Part shown: in pieces, positions 44,445 to 52,646 of the stretch
Position numbering within the stretch: position 1 is the stretch's first letter
Layout of the letters: every line of letters starts with the position of its first letter
Origin: [Mycobacterium] stephanolepidis
GTDB lineage: Bacteria; Actinomycetota; Actinomycetes; Mycobacteriales; Mycobacteriaceae
Length of the DNA: 64,000 nt
NCBI RefSeq assembly: GCF_002356335.1
Contig: NZ_AP018165.1
Coordinates: 930,001 to 994,000, forward strand
Reading direction: 5' to 3'
Notes under the pieces: model-generated
Told to the model about the DNA's origin: nothing
Databases searched by the model: none
Seen by the model: only the letters and a program-made list of their open reading frames with translations
Position numbers and translations under genes: made by a program

Positions 44445-44821
44445 CACTTGAAACCACCGATCAGCTCGGCCGCGCCGATCAGATGGAACGCCAGATCGAC
44501 TGCCTCCTGCGGTGTCAGCAGAAAGTCGTGGTCTATCCCGCAAGGGTCGTCGCCGGGATCATGGAAGACATTCAGCTTCACCTTCGGCAGCTCGTAGTAC
44601 CCGCGATAGGCGTATACCGTGATCCCCGTGGCATCGGACGGCACCGGGACAACTGAGCTGGCTGGGGCGTGATCATCCAGGCTGAAAACGACCTTATGGG
44701 CGGGTCCCCAGCAGGACTGATCGCCGCGGAGCAGGTAGTGAGGATGCCCGTCACCATCGGTGCACCACGGCATGCAAGTACCTGGCGACGGTAGATCAGG
44801 TGCGAGTAGTTGTGTCATCAT
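44444..44821 (-). CDS. DUF6907-like hypothetical protein
   Basis: A 125-residue protein beginning MMTQLLAPDLPSPGTCMPWCTDGDGHPHYL and ending LTPQEAVDLAFHLIGAAELIGG. The TxxWCTDxxGH start and the Leu-rich helix at the end resemble actinobacterial DUF6907 proteins. AAGGAG lies 9 nt before ATG 44821, so the longer frame to 44932 is rejected. Function unknown. Confidence 0.6.
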   Translation of the reverse strand: MMTQLLAPDLPSPGTCMPWCTDGDGHPHYLLRGDQSCWGPAHKVVFSLDDHAPASSVVPVPSDATGITVYAYRGYYELPKVKLNVFHDPGDDPCGIDHDFLLTPQEAVDLAFHLIGAAELIGGFK

Positions 44822-44834
44822 GGATATGAACTCC

Positions 44835-44975
44835 TTACTTATCGGTTGGGTGTTCAGAACTGCTCCGGCCCGGTGTTCGAGCACCGGAATCAGCTGGAGC
44901 AGTTCGCATTTCGGGGGTGTAATCGTTCTCAATCAGGCCAAGATCGGCATGATCGTCCTGCGGGTAAATCCGCAT
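44835..44975 (-). CDS. Small hypothetical protein (46 residues)
   Basis: Begins MRIYPQDDHADLGLIENDYT; the ATG at 44975 overlaps the excisionase stop in a TAATG arrangement, which usually means coupled translation. It ends 13 bp before the next gene start. Charged and probably disordered. Low similarity to anything I know. Confidence 0.45.
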   Translation of the reverse strand: MRIYPQDDHADLGLIENDYTPEMRTAPADSGARTPGRSSSEHPTDK

Positions 44976-45160
44976 TAGGCTGCGCTTTCCAGCTTGGCGA
45001 TGTACTCGTCGATCTGACGATCGGTCGAGAACCGCTTCGCGCCGACCAGTACCGAGCCCAAGGCGCCGGAATACCAGAGTTCGAACACCTTGCTTCGTCG
45101 GATGCCTCCGAGCCGCTGTCCGGTCTGCTCCCAGTTGTTCAGATGGTTGACCTTCTCCAC
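44975..45160 (-). CDS. Excisionase-like protein
   Basis: A 61-residue protein: LNNWEQTGQRLGGIRRSKVFELWYSG, then VGAKRFSTDRQIDEYIAKLE. This is the winged-helix pattern of Xis/RDF proteins (helix, recognition helix, basic wing, closing helix). It is divergent from the repressor and integrase with a 120-bp shared promoter region, the usual lysogeny-switch layout, and heads the minus-strand run. Confidence 0.75.
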   Translation of the reverse strand: MEKVNHLNNWEQTGQRLGGIRRSKVFELWYSGALGSVLVGAKRFSTDRQIDEYIAKLESAA

Positions 45161-45280
45161 GCTCCCGCCTTCTTCCTGGTTGTGTCAAAACAGCATCGAT
45201 ACGATGTCGTTTGTGTAGTGATGAATCAAGATATACACGTAGGTTCCAATCCGCACAAGGGGTAACTAAACTGTGTCGCT

Positions 45281-45835
45281 ATGGCACAGTGGGAGCGCGA
45301 TATGCACGCGCGGATAGCAGCAGCGATCAAGGCGGCGCGTGGGGACCGGTCGGCGCAGTGGCTCGCAGATCGAACTTCTGAACTCGGTTGTCCGATTACC
45401 AGGGCGCAGATCGCCAACTACGAAAGCGGGCGAAAGAAGGGTCTCGACATAGCGGAACTGATCGTCCTCGCCGCCGCTCTAGAAACATCTCCAGTGAACC
45501 TCGTCTACCCCGGGCCGTATCAGGACTCGGTGGAGGTACTGCCAGGTCGAGAGTCATCAGAGTTCATTGCATCACAATGGTTTTCGGGACTCCTGTGGCA
45601 CCAAGACGTCGTGTCGGAATCTGGCGACTGGGGCCGGGCCACCGAGCAACTCAACACCTGGCGGGCATACCAGGAATTGAAGTTCGATCGACTCAAGGAG
45701 CTATTTGGCCAACGCGCTTCGGAGCACAAAGGTGGCGTGCGGGACAGGGGTCGTGACCGCGAGGTAATCGAAGAGTACGACAAGCGGATAGCGCATCTAG
45801 AGCGGCAGCTGGGGATAGAAGACGGCGATGCCTAG
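45281..45835 (+). CDS. XRE-family repressor
   Basis: A 184-residue protein with an N-terminal HTH (AIKAARGDRSAQWLADRTSEL, ITRAQIANYESGRKKGLDIAEL) and a C-terminal coiled-coil region (REVIEEYDKRIAHLERQLG). Probably the element's immunity repressor. No good SD precedes ATG 45281, so the mRNA may be leaderless. It overlaps the integrase gene by 8 bp, so both are one transcript. Confidence 0.85.
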   Translation: MAQWERDMHARIAAAIKAARGDRSAQWLADRTSELGCPITRAQIANYESGRKKGLDIAELIVLAAALETSPVNLVYPGPYQDSVEVLPGRESSEFIASQWFSGLLWHQDVVSESGDWGRATEQLNTWRAYQELKFDRLKELFGQRASEHKGGVRDRGRDREVIEEYDKRIAHLERQLGIEDGDA

Positions 45836-47012
45836 GCAACGCCTTGCCCCTGGTGAGCATGGCAAGGTCACGTGTACTCGACGTGATGGGAAGCACTACG
45901 CCACAACGTATTTGCGACTGAAGACCGGCAAGCGTGTGGAGCGTGAGGCGACGGGCAAGTCTGCGGAGGATGCGCGCCGGAACCTCACTGCCAGGATCGT
46001 CGCTGAGTTGGCGGCCGGGACCGGCACGGGAGTCGTCAATGGCAAGACGACGCTCGATGACCTATTTGAGGCGTGGGTTGCCGACAAGGTTGCGCAAGGT
46101 TCCCTGAGCCCGCAGTCGGAGATGCAGTATCGACGGGTGTGGCGGGGGCATGGATCTGAACATCTTGGGGCGCTGCGTATTACAGAGTTGACGACCAGTC
46201 GTGCTGATAGTCATCTGAAGACTATTCCAGCGCGCCAGTCTTCACTCCTGCGAACGATTCTTGTCGGTATGTTCTCGATGGCAGTCCGCTTCGACGTGTT
46301 GCACCACAATCCGATTCGTGAGGCGCAATCAGCACCGCGGGGTGAACGTAGGCCAGTGCGCGCGCTGACGGCTGTGGAGCTTGAGCAGGTTCGCCAGGCT
46401 GTGAAGGCATACGTGACTCCGTCGGGTCGCTCAGGCCCGCCAAGGGGTGTGATGTTGCCGGCGTTCGTCGAGTTGTTGGCCGCGACCGGTGCCCGGCCCG
46501 GTGAGGTGCTCGCGATCCGATGGCAAGACGTGGATTTTCTCGACGACACGCCCTCAGTGACGGTGAACGGCACGGTCATGGATCACGACCGAGTTCCCGG
46601 CAAGCCGATCCATCGGCAGGGCTTCCGCAAGGGAGGTGCGCCACCGATCACCGTCTTGCTGCCCGAGTTCGGCGTTGAAGCGCTAACCGCCCTAGTAGGG
46701 GACACAGTGTCCACGACTTCTTCGGGCACGGTGTTGACCAACCGTGACGGCGGCCTTGTGTCGTTGTCGAACATCCGCAGCGCGCTGCGTGAGGCACTGG
46801 CACCACACGAGGATCTGCGCTGGATCACGCCGCACAGCTTCCGGCGATCAGTCGCCACGGTGGTGCGCGATGGCCTTGGTATCGAGGCGGCGCAACAGCA
46901 GCTTGGACACTCAGAGATGGCAACGACTGAGCAGCATTACGCACAGCGCCGCACCACCGGCCCTGACGCTCGTGCTGTGCTCGACAAATGGGCTGGTCAG
47001 GGCAAAAAGTAG
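45828..47012 (+). CDS. int: Tyrosine recombinase / integrase
   Basis: A 394-residue phage-type integrase. An N-terminal arm-binding part (HGKVTCTRRDGKHYATTYLR) is followed by a core-binding SAM-like domain and a catalytic domain. The catalytic residues are visible: Arg223 (TGARPGEVLAIRW), His336 and Arg339 (HSFRR), His361 (LGHSEM) and Tyr371 (EQHYAQR). It lies 81 bp from the right att repeat in tRNA-Arg. M. tuberculosis phiRv2 also uses a tyrosine integrase. Confidence 0.95.
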   Translation: MPRQRLAPGEHGKVTCTRRDGKHYATTYLRLKTGKRVEREATGKSAEDARRNLTARIVAELAAGTGTGVVNGKTTLDDLFEAWVADKVAQGSLSPQSEMQYRRVWRGHGSEHLGALRITELTTSRADSHLKTIPARQSSLLRTILVGMFSMAVRFDVLHHNPIREAQSAPRGERRPVRALTAVELEQVRQAVKAYVTPSGRSGPPRGVMLPAFVELLAATGARPGEVLAIRWQDVDFLDDTPSVTVNGTVMDHDRVPGKPIHRQGFRKGGAPPITVLLPEFGVEALTALVGDTVSTTSSGTVLTNRDGGLVSLSNIRSALREALAPHEDLRWITPHSFRRSVATVVRDGLGIEAAQQQLGHSEMATTEQHYAQRRTTGPDARAVLDKWAGQGKK

Positions 47013-47021
47013 GCCAATGTA

Positions 47022-47035
47022 CGGGGAAAGTACGG
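47022..47035. promoter_or_regulatory. Candidate integrase arm-type site, right
   Basis: CGGGGAAAGTACGG, the same 14 bp as 35246-35259, between the integrase stop and the right att repeat. Confidence 0.5.
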
Positions 47036-47093
47036 AGATTGCGGACTATCTGGCCGCGCCGCCAACTCTGAAAATCCTCTGAAGTGCATGTTT

Positions 47094-47131
47094 AGTGCCC
47101 TCGGCAGGATTCGAACCTGCGACACCGGCTT
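47094..47131. repeat. Right attachment site (38-bp direct repeat)
   Basis: Identical to 35087-35124 and forms the 3' part of the intact tRNA-Arg gene, so integration restores the tRNA. Confidence 0.92.
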
Positions 47132-47168
47132 TAGGAGAGCCGTGCTCTATCCCCTGAGCTACGAGGGC
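47096..47168 (-). tRNA. tRNA-Arg (anticodon CCT)
   Basis: A 73-nt cloverleaf on the minus strand. The acceptor stem GCCCTCG pairs with CGAGGGC, the anticodon stem CGGCT/AGCCG encloses loop CTCCTAA (anticodon CCT), and the T-loop is TTCGAAT. CCA is not encoded. It serves as the integration site of the 12-kb element. Confidence 0.97.
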
Positions 47169-47210
47169 GGGGATCAGCACAGGAGTCTACCGGGCTGTCC
47201 CCGTGGGCTC

Positions 47211-48311
47211 TCATCCGAACGGGCAGGTACCGGTCGGGCGTTCAGGGGCGGCAAAGCTATCCAGGCGATAGCCGTGATAGAAGTCTGCCAGCCGCTCGTT
47301 ACGCCGGGTCAGCGTTCGTGAGACCTTCTCGTACTTGCGTTGCGCGGTCTTCGATCCATCGAGTTGAGCGCGGGCATCGTCTATGCGAATCGTGTTGTAC
47401 AACATGGGTTCTATGAGGAGCCGTTCCGGTGTCGCGCGCCACACCAGCTGCAGGAGCCGGGTGTAGAGGGCGAACTCGACGTTGTGTCGGGGCTTGAGCT
47501 GGAACCCGATCATCTCGCGTATCTCGGGGTGCATCGCCTTGGCCGAACACACCTGAATCACCCGGCCCGCGATCGGGCGAATCGCGAGCCAGAGCGGCAA
47601 CAGGGCCGGGCGCATCGCGGCGGGGAGTAACAGCGTGGGCAGTGGGAGTCGCATCAATCCGGCGAACTGCTCGCGCAGAAAGCCATTGGACTGCAGTCTG
47701 TTTGACACCATGTCGTCGTAGTACTCGACGAAGGCGGCGTATGTTTCCGGGAATTTCCCCTTGGCGCTGGGCAGTTCGAGATCTTTGAACAGATACCGCT
47801 GATATTGATATGCGGCCTCCTTTTCGGCGGGATTCATCGCGTAACCCGTGCAATAGGGGAAGGCCTCCAAAGTGGCGTTCATGGCACTGGCCGCGATCCA
47901 TATCCATAGCTCGGGATCCAATGCGCTGTAACGAATCCCCGCGTACTCGCCGATTCCGGTGCCTCGCACGTCGCGGTGGCGTTCCTTGAGCCATTGCGCC
48001 GTATCGGCCCGTTGCTGCTGATTGCCGGCGAGCAGCGACATCGCGCTCAGTGCACTCCGGATGCCACGGTCGGTGAAATTCTGGCGGAACCGTCCGGAGC
48101 GGTCGACAGACGCCGCCACCGGCAGCAGGGCTACCTCGTCGAACAGCACCCCACCGAAGACGCCGGTCAGGGGGCTGCCCAGGTGCTTGCGAAATGCGTC
48201 CATGACGTGCGGGCGCGTGCCGGCCGCGCGGAGGAAGGCCAAGCCCTCTTCGTGGGTATCCCGTTCCGATTCGTCGTCGTGTGTCGTGTCGCGCGGCAGT
48301 ACATGCGTCAT
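47211..48311 (-). CDS. MpaB-type oxygenase (DUF2236)
   Basis: A 366-residue protein of the ER-bound oxygenase MpaB / latex-clearing-protein-like family: TGVFGGVLFDEVALLPVAASVDRSGRFRQNF at the N-terminus, then RDVRGTGIGEYAGIRYSALDPELWIWIAASA. These are heme-dependent oxygenases common in mycobacteria, with unknown substrates. It is divergent from a TetR regulator with a palindrome between them, so it is probably repressed by that regulator. Confidence 0.85.
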   Translation of the reverse strand: MTHVLPRDTTHDDESERDTHEEGLAFLRAAGTRPHVMDAFRKHLGSPLTGVFGGVLFDEVALLPVAASVDRSGRFRQNFTDRGIRSALSAMSLLAGNQQQRADTAQWLKERHRDVRGTGIGEYAGIRYSALDPELWIWIAASAMNATLEAFPYCTGYAMNPAEKEAAYQYQRYLFKDLELPSAKGKFPETYAAFVEYYDDMVSNRLQSNGFLREQFAGLMRLPLPTLLLPAAMRPALLPLWLAIRPIAGRVIQVCSAKAMHPEIREMIGFQLKPRHNVEFALYTRLLQLVWRATPERLLIEPMLYNTIRIDDARAQLDGSKTAQRKYEKVSRTLTRRNERLADFYHGYRLDSFAAPERPTGTCPFG

Positions 48312-48327
48312 TGCATCCTCCGTCGGT

Positions 48328-48352
48328 GTTAGTAACTTAGTTAGAAGCTAAC
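48328..48352. promoter_or_regulatory. TetR operator between mpaB-type gene and tetR
   Basis: TAACTTAGTTA (48333-48343) has 5-bp arms around one base, enclosed by GTTAG (48328-48332) and CTAAC (48348-48352). It is placed to control both divergent genes. Confidence 0.6.
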
Positions 48353-48398
48353 ATTGCAACACGAAGTTGGGAAGTACCTCTGCGTGAGAGACTGAACT

Positions 48399-49001
48399 GT
48401 GTCTGCAGATCCGGATCCGACCGGCGAGCGCATCCTTGAGGCGGCGCTGCAGACCATGCTCAGCTTCGGTCTTCGGCGGGCGACGGTCGACGAGATCGCG
48501 CGGCGTGCGGGCGTATCGCATATGACGGTCTATCGCCGCTGGTCCAACAAGACCGAGCTTGTGCTAGCGGTCCTCATGCGGGAGGCGCAGACGATGTTCT
48601 CCGCCATCGACCGAGAAATCGCCGCGCTGAAGAGCCCCGAGGACAAGCTGGTGGCGGGATTCACCGGAATCTATTGGTATGTGCACACGCACCCACTGAT
48701 GCGGCGGGCAGTGGAAACCGATCCGGAGTCGGTGCTGCCGGTCCTGACCAATGGTGCAGGCCCAGCTCTGGACATGGCGACCACATACCTGGCGGGCCAC
48801 GTGAGCCGCAGTGCCGGTGATGTTGTCGACGACGCCTACGGTGTTGCGGAAGTTTTTGTGCGCCTGACGCATTCGTTGATCCTTGCGCCGAGTGCTCGCC
48901 GGGCGCTGGCCACCAGGGAAGACGCCGAACAGTACGCTCGTCAGTACATCCTGCCGATCGCGCGGGCCTTGGTGCCGGCGCCCACCAAGGCGCTCTTGTA
49001 G
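48399..49001 (+). CDS. TetR family transcriptional regulator
   Basis: A 200-residue protein with a standard TetR HTH (ATVDEIARRAGVSHMTVYRRWSNKTEL). The ligand-binding part is alpha-helical. GTG start 48399. It is divergent from the MpaB-type oxygenase, which is the likely target along with itself. The ligand is unknown. Confidence 0.92.
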   Translation: MSADPDPTGERILEAALQTMLSFGLRRATVDEIARRAGVSHMTVYRRWSNKTELVLAVLMREAQTMFSAIDREIAALKSPEDKLVAGFTGIYWYVHTHPLMRRAVETDPESVLPVLTNGAGPALDMATTYLAGHVSRSAGDVVDDAYGVAEVFVRLTHSLILAPSARRALATREDAEQYARQYILPIARALVPAPTKALL

Positions 49002-49145
49002 CCGAGCGGTGGAGCTTCTCCGCGACGCCGGCCCGGTTCTGAGGCGGCCACCGTGTGTGCTTTCGGCCGGTGGGCAACCGGGCCAAGTAATCTTTGTGCA
49101 TTGACCATGGTCGGGGACATAACCACGAGACATTGGGGGTAGCGG

Positions 49146-50048
49146 ATGGATACGGACATCGGAGCGGGCTCACCGCCGGCCGACGACTCGTCTGATGCCG
49201 CGGATACCGCGCCGCTACCGGTCCTCAACGCGTTTCCCGGGATGTTGTCTGAACCCGGTCCGTTCGCTGCGCCGGAACAGGAGTTCGGCCAGCCGCCATT
49301 CCTCGATGAGCCGGCATTCGTGCAACCACACTCGCCCGCGGTGGAACCGAGCGGCCAGTACCTGCAGTGGCCGAGTCACGAGACCTTCAGCACGGCGGCT
49401 CCCGTCGCCTCGGGACCTGCGAAGCCCACGGCTCCGGTTGATTTCTCGTCCTGGGAGGACAAGCCGCAAAGAAGCAAGCGGCCGTTAGTAATTGGTGGCG
49501 CAATACTGGCCGCTGTGGTTGTCGTCGTCGGTGGTGTGGTCGCCGCATTCGCAGGCGGTGGCGACGACGCCCCGCCCGCGGAACCGAGCGCGGCCCCATC
49601 GACAACGGCGACTAGCAGGGATTCCGATGCCGAAGCTCGCTTGCTCTCCATGCTTCCGACGGGTTACGCGACATCGGCCTGCAAGGTCGTTGAGCCCGCG
49701 AATGAGGCAGTGGCGCAAGTGAAGTGCGGGCGTAGTGACGATCCGGATGGGCCGCTGGAGGCCAGCTACTCGCTGGTGAAGGACAGGTCCGCGCTCGCGG
49801 CAGGATTGAGCCGTCTGACGAAACGTAATGCGGTAGTGGTGTGCCCCGGCCGGATTCAGTCGCCGGGACCGTGGCGTCGCAACGCCACGCCGGATCAGGT
49901 GAGCGGCACGGTGTTCTGCGGAACCAACCAGGGACACCCGGTGGTCGGTTGGACAGATGAGGAGCGATTGCTGCTCAGCGAGACGCGTTCGGGCGTGACA
50001 GGTCCGACTCTCGACCAGCTGTATGCCTGGTGGTCCTCGCACTCATAA
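49146..50048 (+). CDS. Single-pass membrane protein with Pro-rich N-terminus
   Basis: A 300-residue protein. The N-terminal ~115 residues are cytoplasmic, acidic and Pro-rich. A membrane helix spans ~117-137 (GGAILAAVVVVVGGVVAAF), and the extracytoplasmic C-terminal domain of ~140 residues has several cysteines (ACKVV, VKCGRSDD, VVCPGR, VFCGTNQG) that could form disulfides. The layout resembles the sensor part of mycobacterial kinase-like proteins without the kinase. Function unknown. It ends at a bidirectional terminator. Confidence 0.75.
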   Translation: MDTDIGAGSPPADDSSDAADTAPLPVLNAFPGMLSEPGPFAAPEQEFGQPPFLDEPAFVQPHSPAVEPSGQYLQWPSHETFSTAAPVASGPAKPTAPVDFSSWEDKPQRSKRPLVIGGAILAAVVVVVGGVVAAFAGGGDDAPPAEPSAAPSTTATSRDSDAEARLLSMLPTGYATSACKVVEPANEAVAQVKCGRSDDPDGPLEASYSLVKDRSALAAGLSRLTKRNAVVVCPGRIQSPGPWRRNATPDQVSGTVFCGTNQGHPVVGWTDEERLLLSETRSGVTGPTLDQLYAWWSSHS

Positions 50049-50053
50049 CAAAA

Positions 50054-50082
50054 ACCGCCGGCCGCACGAGGCGGCCGGCGGT
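50054..50082. terminator. Bidirectional terminator
   Basis: Perfect 12-bp inverted repeat ACCGCCGGCCGC / GCGGCCGGCGGT with a 5-nt loop, between two convergent genes. An A run precedes it on the plus strand, which reads as a U run for the minus-strand gene. Confidence 0.85.
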
Positions 50083-50111
50083 CAATGCCGAGATGTTTTC
50101 TGAGGCTCCTA

Positions 50112-51032
50112 CTAGCCCTCGGTGGAAACCGGAGTGCCCTGGCTGCCCGCTGCGCGCTGGCCGTGCGGAGTGCTTTCAGAGGCCGGAACGGCGGGAACCG
50201 CAGCCACTGGCGGGGTCGCGGTCTGCGGAGCACCCTCGGCGCCGGGGACCGGAGTCGCGGGTACCGGCGAGGCGGGGGCCGGGCTAGCAGGCACCGCAGT
50301 GCTGTTCAGCGGCGTGCCTTCGGCGGGGGCCGGGGTGGCCGGAGTCGGGCCGGGAGTTGCGGTCACGGGAGCCACGGTCGGGGTCGCAGTCGTCGCGGGC
50401 TGCTGTCCGTCCACCGGGGTGCCCTGGCTACCGGCGGGCAGCGGAGTGCCCTGGCTGCCGGCGGGAACAGCGGCGGGTGCCGCGGACGTGGTGGGCGCGG
50501 CGCTGGTGGCCGGCGCGGGGGCGGTGCCATGCGACTGGCTCGAAGAACCACCTGAACGTGGTGCGGCAGCGGCGGGCGCAGCCTTCCAGGTGAGCAGATC
50601 CTCGTCGCCGGAGGTGTACGTCACCGTCTCGGGGGCGGCACCGGTCACGTCGAAGTAGATCTTGCCGCTGGTCTTCTCGCCCTGCGACAGGGTTCCCGGG
50701 TTCACGCCCTGTTCGGTAGGCACGCCGTACAGCACGCGATAGGTCTCGCCGTCGTTGGTCTTCGCGTTGAAGTTGGCGACGATGGGGATCACGCTGCCCT
50801 GGATGGCCTCGTCGGTGGCGGTCGCCTCCCACAGGGTGCCCTTGGGCTGGTACGGCAGCTGGTCGGTGCTGACCTTCAGGTCGCTGATGGTCCATGCCTG
50901 CACGACGTCGCCGTTGGTCAGGCGACCTTGCTGGCCGAGCGTAGTGTCGGCTCCGGCGGTTGGCATCAGGGCAAGTCCGGCGGCCGCCGCGGCGGCCGCC
51001 AAGGCGGCGGTGATGGGCACGTTGATCTTCAC
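50112..51032 (-). CDS. Secreted MPT63-like protein with long Pro/Ala-rich tail
   Basis: A 306-residue protein. The signal peptide (residues 1-27) ends near TAGA. The immunoglobulin-like MPT63 domain covers about 28-155: VVQAWTISDLKVSTD, GTLWEATATDEAIQGSVIPIV and GKIYFDVTG match MPT63. The remaining ~150 residues are low-complexity Pro/Ala/Thr with three GSQGTP repeats, absent from M. tuberculosis MPT63. GTG 51032 follows AAGGAG at good spacing; the longer frame is rejected. The MPT63 family's role is unknown. Confidence 0.85.
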   Translation of the reverse strand: MKINVPITAALAAAAAAAGLALMPTAGADTTLGQQGRLTNGDVVQAWTISDLKVSTDQLPYQPKGTLWEATATDEAIQGSVIPIVANFNAKTNDGETYRVLYGVPTEQGVNPGTLSQGEKTSGKIYFDVTGAAPETVTYTSGDEDLLTWKAAPAAAAPRSGGSSSQSHGTAPAPATSAAPTTSAAPAAVPAGSQGTPLPAGSQGTPVDGQQPATTATPTVAPVTATPGPTPATPAPAEGTPLNSTAVPASPAPASPVPATPVPGAEGAPQTATPPVAAVPAVPASESTPHGQRAAGSQGTPVSTEG

Positions 51033-51151
51033 GATGGTGGTCTCCTTGACGTCCGAAATGCTCCCCCCAGCGGGGACGGTCTGTCGTAAAACTAACAGGT
51101 CTGGATGCACCATCGTCGCCCGAAGTACACGATTGCCATACGGTTAAGAAC

Positions 51152-52165
51152 ATGACGGTTGATTCCACCGGTCACGAGGGGGCCGCGCCGGAGCCAGACG
51201 ACTGGCCACCCGACGCACGCATGTTCACCATCCGCGCCGCGGCGGATGATGCCGCGCCGAGCTTGGCCGCCGAACTGCCCATTAGCGCAACAGAACTCGG
51301 GATGTTGGACGGAGATGCCGACCATCCGGTGCAGTTCTGCAGCGTGCTACTGGAACCGCCGGTCAAGCACCGGTTCGATGCCTCCGATGCCTCCGATGCC
51401 GCCCGGTACGAGCGTGAATACTGCGACCGCGACGACGACGGTGAGTTCTTCATGGTGCATGTGGCACTGCTGGGTCCACGCCGCCCCGGAGTGTCCCTCG
51501 CGCCCGGCGCCCGCGATGTTCTTGTAGACGTCGCCTATGTGGTCGATCTGTCGCTCGAAGAAGACGGAGTGCTCAATTCTGCCAAGGTCGACTGGGCGGG
51601 CGGGGCAATCGTTGATGTTGCTGGGGAGGCGGTGGCCGACCGCGCAGCCGATACCTCCGAGGGACAGCCCGATCAGCCGATCCCCCCCGGGTCCGTATCC
51701 GCGCCCGTTCCGGCCGCAAGTGCGCCCGAGCCCGGGAGCCCTGGGAGTTCGGAGTGGATCCGCGAGCAGCTCGACGTCCGTATCGCCGTGTTGAGCCGGC
51801 TCGCTGGTGAAGTCGCGATTTCCGAGGTGCCCGTGCCGACGGAGCTGGCGAAGGGGGAGCGCCACTCCAATACCGCGCCGCAGTATGTGCTGGATGGAGC
51901 GCAGTTCTGGTACCACACGCGTGATCCGAAAAAGGGATTCGTATGGAAGACCACGAACAACCCGAATGAACTGATTTATTGGTGCATCGACGATGTCGCC
52001 AGGGGGTTGGCGTGGCGGTGGACGCAACAGACGGCCACCTACAAGACGATGCCCCCGGCCATGGCGCAACGCACGCTGTGGGCCCCGTACTGGCAGCTGT
52101 TGATGAATGCGCTCGACACCAAATGGGGTGCCATTACGGGCCGCAACATCCGCGACCTGCTGTGA
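51152..52165 (+). CDS. Hypothetical protein
   Basis: A 337-residue soluble acidic protein with no signal peptide. The N-terminal part (residues ~1-155) is Asp-rich, a Pro/Ala linker follows at ~165-205, and the C-terminal domain has EWIREQLDVRIAVLSRLAGE and YHTRDPKKGFVWKTTNNPNELIYWCIDDVAR. No family recognised. It is convergent with cynS, only 4 bp between stops. Confidence 0.65.
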   Translation: MTVDSTGHEGAAPEPDDWPPDARMFTIRAAADDAAPSLAAELPISATELGMLDGDADHPVQFCSVLLEPPVKHRFDASDASDAARYEREYCDRDDDGEFFMVHVALLGPRRPGVSLAPGARDVLVDVAYVVDLSLEEDGVLNSAKVDWAGGAIVDVAGEAVADRAADTSEGQPDQPIPPGSVSAPVPAASAPEPGSPGSSEWIREQLDVRIAVLSRLAGEVAISEVPVPTELAKGERHSNTAPQYVLDGAQFWYHTRDPKKGFVWKTTNNPNELIYWCIDDVARGLAWRWTQQTATYKTMPPAMAQRTLWAPYWQLLMNALDTKWGAITGRNIRDLL

Positions 52166-52169
52166 GCCG

Positions 52170-52622
52170 TCACCACCGGTAGTCGAGAAACTTCCCGTCG
52201 AGGGTCAGGACCACACGATCGCCGTCGGGATCGGAGCGGCGCGCGATGTCGACCTTGAAGTTGATGGCGCTCATGATGCCGTCGCCGAACTCCTCGTGGA
52301 TGGCTTCCTTGATCGCCGGGCCATAGACGCTCAGCGCCTCATACAGCCGGTAGATCGTCGGGTCGGACGGCGCACCACCGTCTAGCGTGCCGCGGTACGG
52401 CTGGGCCCGCAACGCGGCAGTGACCTGCGGCCCCAGCTCGAGAAGCTCCGCCACCTTCGTGGCCTTCGCTTCGGGCACCGGATGCTGGCCGAGAAGCGCC
52501 GCAATGGTCCAAATCAGTGGTGAGTCAATCGCTTCCGCGATGCGTTGCCACGTCAGCTTCTTCTCGAGGCGGCGAGCGGTGATCAGTTCGGCGGCTTCGT
52601 CCTTGGTCATGACCTCAGGCAA
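52170..52622 (-). CDS. cynS: Cyanase (cyanate hydratase)
   Basis: A 150-residue enzyme that decomposes cyanate with bicarbonate to ammonia and CO2. The catalytic triad of the E. coli enzyme (Arg96, Glu99, Ser122) is present as Arg92, Glu95 and Ser118 in DPTIYRLYEALSVYG and GDGIMSAINF. The N-terminal HTH-like helices are complete and length is normal. It lies 24 bp after a 42-residue membrane peptide and so is probably expressed from the promoter behind the two palindromes at 52789-52839. Confidence 0.95.
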   Translation of the reverse strand: MPEVMTKDEAAELITARRLEKKLTWQRIAEAIDSPLIWTIAALLGQHPVPEAKATKVAELLELGPQVTAALRAQPYRGTLDGGAPSDPTIYRLYEALSVYGPAIKEAIHEEFGDGIMSAINFKVDIARRSDPDGDRVVLTLDGKFLDYRW

Positions 52623-52646
52623 ACAGACGCCCGCCGCGTGCGCAAA

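Larger units (their letters stand above)
35087..47131. mobile_element. phiRv-like integrative element in tRNA-Arg(CCT)
   Basis: About 12 kb bounded by 38-bp direct repeats that are the 3' part of tRNA-Arg. The intact tRNA is at the integrase end and the displaced 3' fragment is at 35087. Contents from right to left are tyrosine integrase, repressor, excisionase, a run of small coupled ORFs, primase/helicase-like protein, HTH protein, hypothetical proteins and HNH, then a P-loop ATPase and a WXG/toxin/immunity trio. The integrase-to-primase order and DUF2742-like gene recall phiRv1/phiRv2 of M. tuberculosis. No capsid, terminase or lysis gene is seen. Confidence 0.88.
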
